Source: Deltaproteobacteria bacterium
GTDB taxonomy: Bacteria; Myxococcota; XYA12-FULL-58-9; JAUUZB01
NCBI GenBank assembly: GCA_030590185.1
Contig: JAUUZB010000430.1
Location: 1-5,028 of the forward strand
Length of the DNA: 5,028 nt
Reading direction: 5' to 3'
The position numbers and the translations under genes are program-made. Shown here piece after piece: positions 1 through 5,028 of this stretch. A model generated the notes under the pieces. It was not told the DNA's origin. It did not search any database and saw only the letters and a list, made by a program, of their open reading frames with translations. Each line of letters starts with the position of its first letter. Position 1 is the first letter of the stretch.

Positions 1-1
1 A

Positions 2-163
2 CAGGCCGGGATGCCCGGACAGGCCGGGATGCCTGGACAGGCCGGGATGCCTGGACAGCCCGGGATGCCTGGACAGGCCGGGATGCCTGGACAACCGGGA
101 ATGCCTGGACAACCCGGGATGCCTGGACAACCGGGAATGCCTGGACAGCCCGGCATGCCCGCT
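2..163 (+). repeat. 18-bp in-frame tandem repeat coding collagen-like G-M-P-G-Q-(A/P)
   Basis: Eight full 18-bp units (11-154) plus a partial unit at the window edge and a decayed last unit (MPAQAP). The consensus unit is ATGCCTGGACAGCCCGGG, with only a few differences between copies, mostly CAG/CAA, CCT/CCC, GGG/GGA and GCC/CCC (Ala/Pro). Each unit encodes two Gly-X-Y triplets. The near-identity at DNA level, including the synonymous CCT and GGA codons, points to recent expansion by slippage or unequal exchange. The array probably continues left of the window. Confidence 0.95.
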
Positions 164-868
164 CAAGCCCCGGGCTCAGGTCTCGCAGCCGCCAGCGCGG
201 GCTTGATGCCATTTGAACAATCCCAGGAGCAATACGACAGCATCGACGAATCGATGAGCCACGATGATCCGAGCCTGGCCCGGATCCATCGCGGCAGCAA
301 AAAGAACATCATCCTCGGACTCGGGGGCACGGCCGCCGCCGTCGCCGTCATCGCCCTGTTCATGTGGCTAGCGGGGCAACAGTCCGGCGCCACGGTGAGC
401 CAACCAGGCACCTACTCCGGCCAAGAAGAGATGTCGGTGGAGGAGCTCGACGAGATCACGCTGTACGACGCCACCGAAGGTCGCGACAAGGCGCTGTACG
501 AATACCACCGGGCGACCACCCGCCAATCGATTCGCCAGCTCGCCGAAAAGCTCTACGGCGCCATGGAGCTCGAGGCGCACATCAAGGCGGCAAATCCCCG
601 GGCGAGATCGGTGACCAAGGCGATCCCCGAGGGGAAGGAGGTCCGCCTGCCGCGCTTCATTCTCTACGACACCAAGGAGGGGGATACCCTCGCGAAAATC
701 GCCGAGACTCAGCTCTACATCGCGGAACGGGCTGGCGAGATCGCCAAGCTCAACGAGCTGGGCAAGATCAAGCCGAAGAAGAAGCTCGACCCGGGCACCA
801 AGCTCAAGCTGCCGCTCTTCTACGACTCCACCATCCCGGTGGAGATCGGCGAGCCGGACGAGAAGTAG
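2..868 (+). CDS. Collagen-like repeat, single-pass membrane protein with two LysM-like domains (5' partial)
   Basis: The reading frame is open to the left edge, so the true start is upstream; the Met at position 11 is inside the repeat and is unlikely to be the start. Numbering from that Met: residues 1-50 are Gly-X-Y triplets (GMP-GQA/GQP), 51-98 a polar acidic linker, and 99-121 a hydrophobic helix (IILGLGG...LFMWLAG) preceded by Arg-Gly-Ser-Lys-Lys. The positive-inside rule then puts the repeats in the cytoplasm and the C-terminus in the periplasm. Two LysM-like units follow: about 162-216 (degenerate, ending [10 protein letters not shown]) and about 218-270 ([10 protein letters not shown] ... 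[10 protein letters not shown], close to the family consensus). LysM domains usually bind peptidoglycan, so an envelope-anchoring role is inferred. No enzyme domain is visible, and whatever precedes the repeats is unseen. The gene converges on the pduT-like gene with an 18-bp gap. Membrane and LysM calls are good; the biological role is unknown. Confidence 0.8.
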   Translation, partial: QAGMPGQAGMPGQAGMPGQPGMPGQAGMPGQPGMPGQPGMPGQPGMPGQPGMPAQAPGSGLAAASAGLMPFEQSQEQYDSIDESMSHDDPSLARIHRGSKKNIILGLGGTAAAVAVIALFMWLAGQQSGATVSQPGTYSGQEEMSVEELDEITLYDATEGRDKALYEYHRATTRQSIRQLAEKLYGAMELEAHIKAANPRARSVTKAIPEGKEVRLPRFILYDTKEGDTLAKIAETQLYIAERAGEIAKLNELGKIKPKKKLDPGTKLKLPLFYDSTIPVEIGEPDEK

Positions 869-886
869 GCGTCGGGCCGGGGCGTC

Positions 887-1447
887 TCAGAGAATCCGCC
901 CGATGAGCGTATCGGCGAAGGCCTCGTCCGGAGCCGGGATCAACTCCGTGTTGGCCAGCATGCCTGGCTCCGCCTGCTCCCGCACCCAGCGCTCTGCCTC
1001 CTCCGCCTCGGGCAACGGGCCGACGAGGATAAAATAGGCCTTGCCGCCGAGCCCCTGGGCTAGGCGCATGTCGAGCAGCTTCACCGCGGTGTGCTTGAGC
1101 GCCAGATCCGCGAGGGTGACCGACGCTGAGACCGAGAAGGTCTCCACGATCACCACCGAGTCGATGTCGAGATCGTGGACGGCGCCGAGCATGGCCGGAA
1201 AGATCTCGGTGGAGACGTTCGGAATGAGCAGCGAATCGACCACCGCGGCGCCACCGTAGTGCAAGCCCTCGCGCATGCTGGCGCGCACCGGGGCGACCCC
1301 ACCAGCGATCAGGATGATGTACTTGCCCGGGCAGATCGAGTGGGATTGGAGGACGTCGATTTGTGCCTTCTTGACCATCAAATCGTGCAGCAGGATCCCC
1401 CGCGCGATGCTGTTGAGCTCGATGAGCCCTATGGCCGGCGACTTCAT
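887..1447 (-). CDS. pduT: PduT-like tandem-BMC-domain microcompartment shell protein, probable [4Fe-4S] pore
   Basis: A 186-residue protein made of two BMC domains (about 4-90 and 97-172), matching the size and layout of Citrobacter/Salmonella PduT (184 aa). Each half opens with the BMC signature: 'AIGLIELNSIARG' at 5-17 and 'VVIVETFSVSAS' at 98-109. Such proteins form trimers that look like hexamers and tile the shell of bacterial microcompartments. The first pore loop reads S-I-C-P-G-K with Cys39, aligned by me from memory to Cys38 of Citrobacter PduT, where three copies hold a [4Fe-4S] cluster in the central pore. It is the only cysteine in the protein, which favours a role for it. The second pore loop is A-Q-G-L-G-G-K (130-136). 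The C-terminal tail (ELIPAPDEAF) resembles the PduT tail. The ATG overlaps the pduS stop by 4 bp with no clear ribosome binding site of its own, so translational coupling is likely. It is the last gene of the two-gene operon. An equivalent shell tile from a non-Pdu compartment is possible. Confidence 0.88.
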   Translation of the reverse strand: MKSPAIGLIELNSIARGILLHDLMVKKAQIDVLQSHSICPGKYIILIAGGVAPVRASMREGLHYGGAAVVDSLLIPNVSTEIFPAMLGAVHDLDIDSVVIVETFSVSASVTLADLALKHTAVKLLDMRLAQGLGGKAYFILVGPLPEAEEAERWVREQAEPGMLANTELIPAPDEAFADTLIGRIL

Positions 1448-2769
1448 GATGCGATCACGATCCGCTTATCATCGATTTGGGTGACGACGCCATCGATGGA
1501 GGCGTGCAGGTTGGCGCCGAGCTTGCCCTCGGGGATGGCGGCCACGAGAGTGCCCAGGGCCACCGCCTGCCCGACCTCCACCACCGGCTGGGCCGGGGCT
1601 CCGGCGGCTTGGCTCAGGGAGAGGCCAACCCGTGCCGGCGGCGACGTCATCGTGCGCAGCGGCAGGTCGAAGGACTCATAGGGCAGCAGCTGGTAGCGAC
1701 GGGTCAGGCGATCCTTGCTGACCTTGCGGTAGGGCCGAAACTCGTGCGGCTGCTCCGGGGCGGCACGCAGGGGGTTCGACTCGCCGGCGGCACGCAGGCG
1801 GCGACCGACCTCCGCGAAGCCTCGGCGGGGCGACAGGTTCATCGGGCAAGCGTACTCGCACAGCCCACACTGGCTGCACAGGAAGGCGGAGTAGAAGGCC
1901 GGCTGATCCAAGCGGCTCTCCAACTCCCACAGACCACGCATCATTAGATGCGGTTCGATACGGTGACCCTGCATGTAACGCGAGCAGAGCTCGGTGCACT
2001 CACGGCACTGACAACAGGCCGCCACCGACCGACGGATGATCGCCGCGAGCGGGATGGTCATGAGTTGGATCAGGTCGTGATCCTGGGGAAGGAAGATCAG
2101 GCCGGAGGTGGTCTTGTTGATGGTAGCGTCGATGTCGACGATCCGGCCCATCATCGGACCGCCGTCGATGATGGCGAGTTGGTCCAAGGGCAGCTTCGGT
2201 TTGGCGAGCCGCAAGAGATCCCGCACCGGCGTGCCGATCGGGCAGGTGATCACCTGCGGTTCTTCGATGTCACCGACCAGGGTGACCGGGCGCTCGGTCA
2301 CTGGGATGCCGCGGGCGGCGCCACTAACCTGCACCATGGTGAGGACGTTGGAGACCACCGCGCCGACGTGCAGGGGCAGTCCGGCCTCCGGGACAACCTT
2401 GCCGTTGATCTCGGTCAACAGGATCTGTTCGTCGCCGGCCGGGTAGAAGTTGCCGAGCTGACAGATGTCGAGCTCCGCGTGCCCCGCGATGGCCGCCTCG
2501 AGCGCGCGGATCGCAGGTTTATACTTGGCCTTGACGCCGATCACCCCCCGGCTGGCGCCCACCTGTTTCATGATGAGGCGCAGGCCATCAACCATCTCGC
2601 CCGGGAAGTGCTCCATCACGCGTTGGTCGGAGTTGAGCAGCGGCTCACACTCGGCGCCGTTGACCACTACCAGATCGACCTCGGTGTCGAGCTTGACGTG
2701 GGTCGGGAAACCAGCGCCACCCGCGCCGATGACCCCGGCCTCTCTAACAGCGTCGGTGAGCGTTGCCAC
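1444..2769 (-). CDS. pduS: PduS-like flavin/iron-sulfur reductase (RnfC family), microcompartment-associated
   Basis: 441 residues, against about 451 for Salmonella PduS. In that family the protein is an FMN and double [4Fe-4S] enzyme that reduces cob(III)alamin/cob(II)alamin for diol dehydratase; RnfC and NuoF are relatives. Visible here: a Gly-rich flavin/nucleotide-site segment GVIGAGGAGFPTHVKL (12-27) and VVNGAECEPLLNSD (35-48), as in Complex I 51-kDa folds; YPAGDEQILL (109-118); an SLBB-type region about 160-215 with DGGPMMG; two full ferredoxin motifs, C252-x2-C255-x2-C258-x3-C262 (with an extra Cys253) and C298-x2-C301-x2-C304-x3-C308-P; and a C-terminal barrel-sandwich (lipoyl-like) segment about 396-432. 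No membrane helix, so it is soluble. Start is GTG at 2769, with GGAG 5 nt upstream. First gene of the operon, overlapping the shell-protein gene by 4 bp. No cobalamin-dependent enzyme lies in the window, so the substrate could be another carrier rather than B12. Confidence 0.9.
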   Translation of the reverse strand: MATLTDAVREAGVIGAGGAGFPTHVKLDTEVDLVVVNGAECEPLLNSDQRVMEHFPGEMVDGLRLIMKQVGASRGVIGVKAKYKPAIRALEAAIAGHAELDICQLGNFYPAGDEQILLTEINGKVVPEAGLPLHVGAVVSNVLTMVQVSGAARGIPVTERPVTLVGDIEEPQVITCPIGTPVRDLLRLAKPKLPLDQLAIIDGGPMMGRIVDIDATINKTTSGLIFLPQDHDLIQLMTIPLAAIIRRSVAACCQCRECTELCSRYMQGHRIEPHLMMRGLWELESRLDQPAFYSAFLCSQCGLCEYACPMNLSPRRGFAEVGRRLRAAGESNPLRAAPEQPHEFRPYRKVSKDRLTRRYQLLPYESFDLPLRTMTSPPARVGLSLSQAAGAPAQPVVEVGQAVALGTLVAAIPEGKLGANLHASIDGVVTQIDDKRIVIAS

Positions 2770-2774
2770 GGGTG

Positions 2775-2778
2775 CTCC
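2775..2778 (-). promoter_or_regulatory. Ribosome binding site for the pduS-like gene
   Basis: On the minus strand GGAG sits 5 nt before the GTG start at 2769-2767. It supports GTG as the real start; no other in-frame start is better placed, and the protein begins right at the family's N-terminal segment. Confidence 0.6.
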
Positions 2779-2786
2779 GGAGGGAG

Positions 2787-2810
2787 AGTTCGGAAACTAG
2801 TTCGGAAACT
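2787..2810. repeat. Two perfect abutting 12-bp copies of AGTTCGGAAACT, candidate operator
   Basis: Copies at 2787-2798 and 2799-2810 are identical and contiguous. Each copy is a short dyad, AGTT-CGGA-AACT, so the pair forms repeated half-sites with 12-bp spacing, about one DNA turn apart. They lie in the only divergent intergenic region, 18 bp upstream of the pduS-like start and 79 bp upstream of the PhnD-like start. That is typical of a regulator binding site, but no regulator gene is in the window. A weak minus-strand promoter candidate (TTGACC at 2838-2833) lies just upstream of it, which would place the repeats near the transcription start. The regulatory reading is inference. Confidence 0.5.
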
Positions 2811-2875
2811 TCTTCGCCCGGATGCGCACCCGGGTCAAGCTGGCGTCACCCCCATGCCTGTGCCAGGCTCGCCGC

Positions 2876-2880
2876 GGAGA
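2876..2880 (+). promoter_or_regulatory. Ribosome binding site deciding the PhnD-like start
   Basis: GGAGA lies 8 nt before the ATG at 2889. Starting here gives a proper signal peptide with a lipobox directly after it. The longer in-frame reading from TTG at 2763 would add 42 residues of Ser/Thr/Glu/Pro-rich low-complexity sequence that destroys the signal peptide, and it would run across the tandem repeat. Confidence 0.7.
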
Positions 2881-2888
2881 TAAGCCCC

Positions 2889-3779
2889 ATGCCATCATTC
2901 CCAGCCTCGTCCCTGCTCTGTGCCCTGTTGCCGGTGGCCCTCGGGCTGACCGCCTGCAGCGAGAAGTCCGGGTCGGAGACCGGGCCGGGCACCGCCAAGG
3001 GTCCGATCAAGCTCGGGGTGCTGCCGGCGGCGGACGCCGCGGCGGTTGAGGCGGCCTACCAGCCCCTGGTCGAAGCGATCGGGAAGACCCTCAACCGGCC
3101 GGTGGAGCTGGTGGTCCCCTCCAGTTACGACGATCTGCTGGCCAAGCTACGTGGGGGGGATCTCCAGCTCGCGCAGCTCAGCGCCGCCGCCTTTGTCCGG
3201 GCCCGAGGGGTGATGACCGGGCAGGTCCTCGTGCAGCAGAGCATGGATTTCGCCACCGAATCCCGGGGCGCCTTCGTGGTCAAAAAGGGCGCCTTCGCCG
3301 GTCTCAAGGCGCTCAAGGGCAAACGCTTCGCCTATGTGGATGAGCATTCCTCCGCGGGCTACTGGTTCCCGCGCATGAAGTTGCGGCAGAACAACTTCGA
3401 TCCGGACACGGTCTTTGGCGAGGTGAGCTTCGCCGGCTCCCACCAGAAAGTCGTCGAGCGGGTCCGCGCCGGTGAGGTCGAGGCCGGGGCCGTCTCGGAG
3501 CAAACCATCAGCGGTGCCGACGATCTCGAGGCGATCGAGATCACCAACGCGATCCCGGACGACGTCATCGTCGCGGTCGGGGGGCTCACCCAGCAGGAGC
3601 AGGAGAGCATCCGCGCCCTGCTGCTCGGTGCCACCGGCAACGCCGCCCTCGCCGGCTATCTCAAATCCCGAACAATCCGGGCGTTCAAGCCCCACAACTT
3701 CGACGAGTACGCGCTGCTCGAAATGGAGCTGCGGATCTCCGGCGCGCTGCTCGGCAACACGCCGCCGGCAAAGAAGTAG
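2889..3779 (+). CDS. PhnD-like periplasmic substrate-binding lipoprotein (phosphate/phosphonate-type)
   Basis: 296 residues from the ATG at 2889. A hydrophobic signal (L9-L20) ends in lipobox L20-T-A-C23; Ser24 at +2 favours outer-membrane sorting or retention outside the Asp-avoidance rule. The mature part opens 'GPIKLGVLPAADAAAVEAAYQPLVEAIGK' like PhnD-family proteins, with 'Y80-D-D-L-L-A-K-L-R-G-G' and 'Q96-L-S-A-A-A-F-V-R', then the family's ligand-loop zone at 'V150-D-E-H-S-S-A-G' (the usual form is D-x-x-S-T-S-G; here S-S-A-G) and 'A182-G-S-H-Q-K-V-V' in lobe two. PhnD-type proteins catch phosphonates, phosphite, phosphate or other oxyanions for ABC importers. No permease or ATPase gene is present on either side, so it is either an orphan binding protein, a sensor, or a partner of a transporter elsewhere. 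Ligand cannot be told from sequence. Divergent from pduS across the repeat. Confidence 0.82.
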   Translation: MPSFPASSLLCALLPVALGLTACSEKSGSETGPGTAKGPIKLGVLPAADAAAVEAAYQPLVEAIGKTLNRPVELVVPSSYDDLLAKLRGGDLQLAQLSAAAFVRARGVMTGQVLVQQSMDFATESRGAFVVKKGAFAGLKALKGKRFAYVDEHSSAGYWFPRMKLRQNNFDPDTVFGEVSFAGSHQKVVERVRAGEVEAGAVSEQTISGADDLEAIEITNAIPDDVIVAVGGLTQQEQESIRALLLGATGNAALAGYLKSRTIRAFKPHNFDEYALLEMELRISGALLGNTPPAKK

Positions 3780-3783
3780 CCCA

Positions 3784-3810
3784 GGCCCCCCGGAGTCCGC
3801 TCCCAGGGCC
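3784..3810 (+). terminator. Possible hairpin after the PhnD-like gene (weak terminator candidate)
   Basis: GGCCC (3784-3788) can pair with GGGCC (3806-3810), and inside it GGAG (3792-3795) with CTCC (3800-3803) around a TCCG loop. It sits 5 bp after the stop codon, in the right place, but the two stems are separated by unpaired bases and no T-run follows. It could equally be chance in GC-rich DNA. Confidence 0.25.
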
Positions 3811-3830
3811 AATCGTGGCCGCGACGCGGT

Positions 3831-3859
3831 TTGACAGGCGCGAATCGGCTCCGTAGAGT
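3831..3859 (+). promoter_or_regulatory. Sigma70-type promoter of the VWA lipoprotein operon
   Basis: A perfect -35 hexamer TTGACA (3831-3836) is followed after exactly 17 bp by TAGAGT (3854-3859), which matches 4 of 6 bases of the -10 consensus. Transcription would begin near 3866, leaving a leader of about 25 nt before the ATG at 3892. It lies in the 112-bp gap after the PhnD-like gene and is the clearest promoter in the window; it implies that the VWA operon is transcribed separately from the gene before it. Confidence 0.65.
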
Positions 3860-3891
3860 TCAGCCCAGGTCCCAACGAAGCGAGCGATGAC

Positions 3892-4911
3892 ATGAAGTTA
3901 CGTCTCCTCTCCCTCACCGGCACGTTCCTGATCGGCCTCCTGACCGGGGGCTGCGCCGAGGACGTGCTGACCAGCGTCGGCACGGTCACCGAGGAGTTCC
4001 TACAGAACTCAGCGGCGGAGATCGACGTGCTGTGGGTGGTCGACAACTCCGAGAGCATGGCCGAAGAGCAGGCCGGCCTCGGCCTCTCCTTCCAGGGCTT
4101 CATCGACAACCTGGTGGTCAGCGAGGTCGAGTACCAAATCGGCGTGATTTCGACGGACATCAACGACGGCGGCCTACTCCACACCGGGGCGAGCAACACT
4201 TCGATCATCGATTCGACCACCGCCGACGCGGTGGGTGTGTTCCTCGAGAACATCAACGTCGGCACCGACGGCTCGCGCATCGAGCGCGCCTTCGAAAGCA
4301 CCGCCCTCGCCATTGGCCAGGGCATCGGCTGGCAGCCCGATGACCCGCCATCACCGCCGAACCCAGGATTCTTGCGCGACGAGGCCGCCCTCTTCATCAT
4401 CATGGTCTCCGACGAGGACGACAAGAGCTTTGGCCCGGTGGGCTACTACAACCGGCTATTCGAGTCGTACCACGGCGCGGGCAACGAGGCGCGGATCAGC
4501 GTCTCGACGGTGGTCGGCCCCCCAACCGAGGGCGACGTGGACGGCGGCTGCGTCGACTCGGAACGCGGGGCAGCGCAACCGGGCGACCGCTACGTCGAGC
4601 TCGCCGACATGGCCGGCGGGATCTACACCTCGATCTGCGGCGACTTCAACGAGGCGCTGCGCAACCTCTCCCTCACCGCCGCCGGGCTGAGCAGCATCTT
4701 CGAGCTGAGCAGTTACCCGAGCAGCGACGCCCTGGTGCGCGAGTGCGGCGAGCTCGAGGCCAGTACCCTCTGCGTTAGGGTCAATACCGAGCCCGTCGCC
4801 GAGAGTGAGACCGACGGCTGGACCTACGACGAGGAGATCAACGCCATCATCTTCGGGGTCAACGCCATCCCACCGCCGCAGGCTACCATCACCGTGGAGT
4901 ACCGGAGATGA
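3892..4911 (+). CDS. VWA-domain surface lipoprotein
   Basis: 339 residues. The N-terminus (MKLRLLSLTGTFLIGLLTGGC) is a lipoprotein signal ending at Cys21; the lipobox is L-T-G-G-C, with Thr at -3 instead of the usual Leu, so lipidation is likely but not textbook. A von Willebrand A domain spans about 43-262. Its metal site (MIDAS) is visible: D51-x-S53-x-S55 in VVDNSESM, Thr125 in GTDGSRIERAF, and Asp174 in IIMVSDEDD. A Pro-rich insert (DDPPSPPNPG, 150-159) precedes the last core strand. Cysteines 220/249 and 285/294 could form disulfides; the C-terminal 280-339 is a separate beta-rich tail. VWA domains usually bind ligands through a divalent metal, so adhesion or complex assembly at the cell surface is inferred; there is no enzyme motif. 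Such lipoproteins are common in Myxococcota. Ribosome binding site is weak (GAG, 3882-3884, 7 nt before ATG). The stop overlaps the next gene's start. Confidence 0.85.
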   Translation: MKLRLLSLTGTFLIGLLTGGCAEDVLTSVGTVTEEFLQNSAAEIDVLWVVDNSESMAEEQAGLGLSFQGFIDNLVVSEVEYQIGVISTDINDGGLLHTGASNTSIIDSTTADAVGVFLENINVGTDGSRIERAFESTALAIGQGIGWQPDDPPSPPNPGFLRDEAALFIIMVSDEDDKSFGPVGYYNRLFESYHGAGNEARISVSTVVGPPTEGDVDGGCVDSERGAAQPGDRYVELADMAGGIYTSICGDFNEALRNLSLTAAGLSSIFELSSYPSSDALVRECGELEASTLCVRVNTEPVAESETDGWTYDEEINAIIFGVNAIPPPQATITVEYRR

Positions 4912-5028
4912 CCGCCATGGCTCGAATACGCTCGCTCATCCTGTTTTGCTCTCTGGCACTCGGTCTCGTCGCCTGCGTCGAGCCCGCCCCGGTCGACGAT
5001 GACAGCTGCATCGAGGATGCCGATTGCC
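4908..5028 (+). CDS. Small lipoprotein start, 3' end beyond window
   Basis: Forty codons are visible. The ATG at 4908 shares bases with the TGA of the VWA gene (ATGA), and GGAG at 4896-4899 is 8 nt upstream. A second ATG at 4917 also has GGAG (4904-4907) 9 nt upstream, so either start is possible. From the first ATG the protein has a signal of Arg-Ile-Arg then hydrophobic residues (S9-A22) and a perfect lipobox L-V-A-C23, followed by an acidic Cys-containing segment, P-V-D-D-D-S-C-I-E-D-A-D-C. Only the signal and first 18 mature residues are seen, so no function can be given. The Cys-x5-Cys start resembles the Cys-rich N-termini of many Myxococcota lipoproteins. Translational coupling suggests it works with, or is made in step with, the VWA lipoprotein. 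Confidence 0.8.
   Translation, partial: MTAMARIRSLILFCSLALGLVACVEPAPVDDDSCIEDADC

Noticed and set aside
853..877. Inverted repeat GCCGGACG / CGTCGGGC spanning the end of the LysM gene as a bidirectional terminator
   Set aside because: One mismatch, 9-nt loop, overlaps the stop codon and has no T-run on either strand; common by chance at this GC content.
1101..1128. Ser109 in place of Citrobacter PduT Cys108 taken as loss of the Fe-S ligand
   Set aside because: The cluster ligand is the pore-loop cysteine (Cys38 in Citrobacter), which is present here as Cys39; position 108 aligns outside the pore loop.
2810..2838. Minus-strand promoter TTGACC (2838-2833) for the pduS operon
   Set aside because: The spacing leads only to a poor -10 (GAAGAA at 2815-2810), so it is kept as a weak candidate and not annotated.
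1948..2883. Plus-strand open frame of 311 codons opposite the pduS-like gene
   Set aside because: His/Asp/Arg/Gly-rich translation with no recognisable motif; antisense to a gene with intact cofactor motifs.
2763..2888. In-frame 42-residue extension of the PhnD-like protein from TTG at 2763
   Set aside because: It would bury the signal peptide and translate through the tandem repeat; ATG 2889 has a good ribosome binding site and an immediate lipobox signal.
3147..4424. Long minus-strand open frame of 425 codons across the PhnD-like gene and the VWA gene
   Set aside because: Ser/Arg/Pro-rich with no family likeness, it lies antisense to two well-supported genes and crosses their intergenic promoter; typical of GC-rich antisense frames.

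Overview
The window reads as a high-GC, Gram-negative chromosome segment. The closest flavour is Myxococcota (former deltaproteobacteria). This is an inference from the strong G/C third-position bias, the run of predicted lipoproteins, the von Willebrand A (VWA) surface lipoprotein with a 'VVDNSESM' metal site, and the short Cys-rich lipoprotein start with an 'S-C-I-E-D-A-D-C' tail. There is no rRNA or tRNA to fix the taxon.

Layout, left to right. (1) 2-868 (+): the 3' part of a single-pass membrane protein with perfect 18-bp collagen-like repeats (G-M-P-G-Q-A/P), a transmembrane helix and two LysM-like domains; its start lies outside the window. (2) 887-2769 (-): a two-gene operon convergent with it. 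It encodes a PduS-like flavin/double-[4Fe-4S] reductase (RnfC family) and, overlapping by 4 bp, a PduT-like tandem-BMC microcompartment shell protein that keeps the pore cysteine which holds a [4Fe-4S] cluster in Citrobacter PduT. (3) 2770-2888: a divergent intergenic region holding two back-to-back perfect copies of a 12-bp dyad, AGTTCGGAAACT. (4) 2889-3779 (+): a PhnD-like periplasmic substrate-binding lipoprotein with no ABC permease or ATPase nearby. (5) 3831-3859: a good sigma70-type promoter, followed by 3892-4911 (+), a VWA-domain lipoprotein, overlapped (ATGA) by 4908-5028 (+), the start of a second lipoprotein that runs off the window.

The most notable item is the pduS-pduT pair. In known Pdu operons these genes sit among many shell and enzyme genes. 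Here they stand alone, bounded by a convergent LysM gene on one side and a divergent binding-protein gene on the other. The two products fit one job: PduS oxidises or reduces a soluble carrier through flavin and two Fe-S clusters, and the PduT-like shell tile passes electrons through its pore cluster. This looks like a satellite electron-transfer module for a microcompartment encoded elsewhere, or a stand-alone redox pair. The other genes are ordinary envelope functions, and no functional link between them and the pair is shown by the sequence beyond the shared divergent promoter region.
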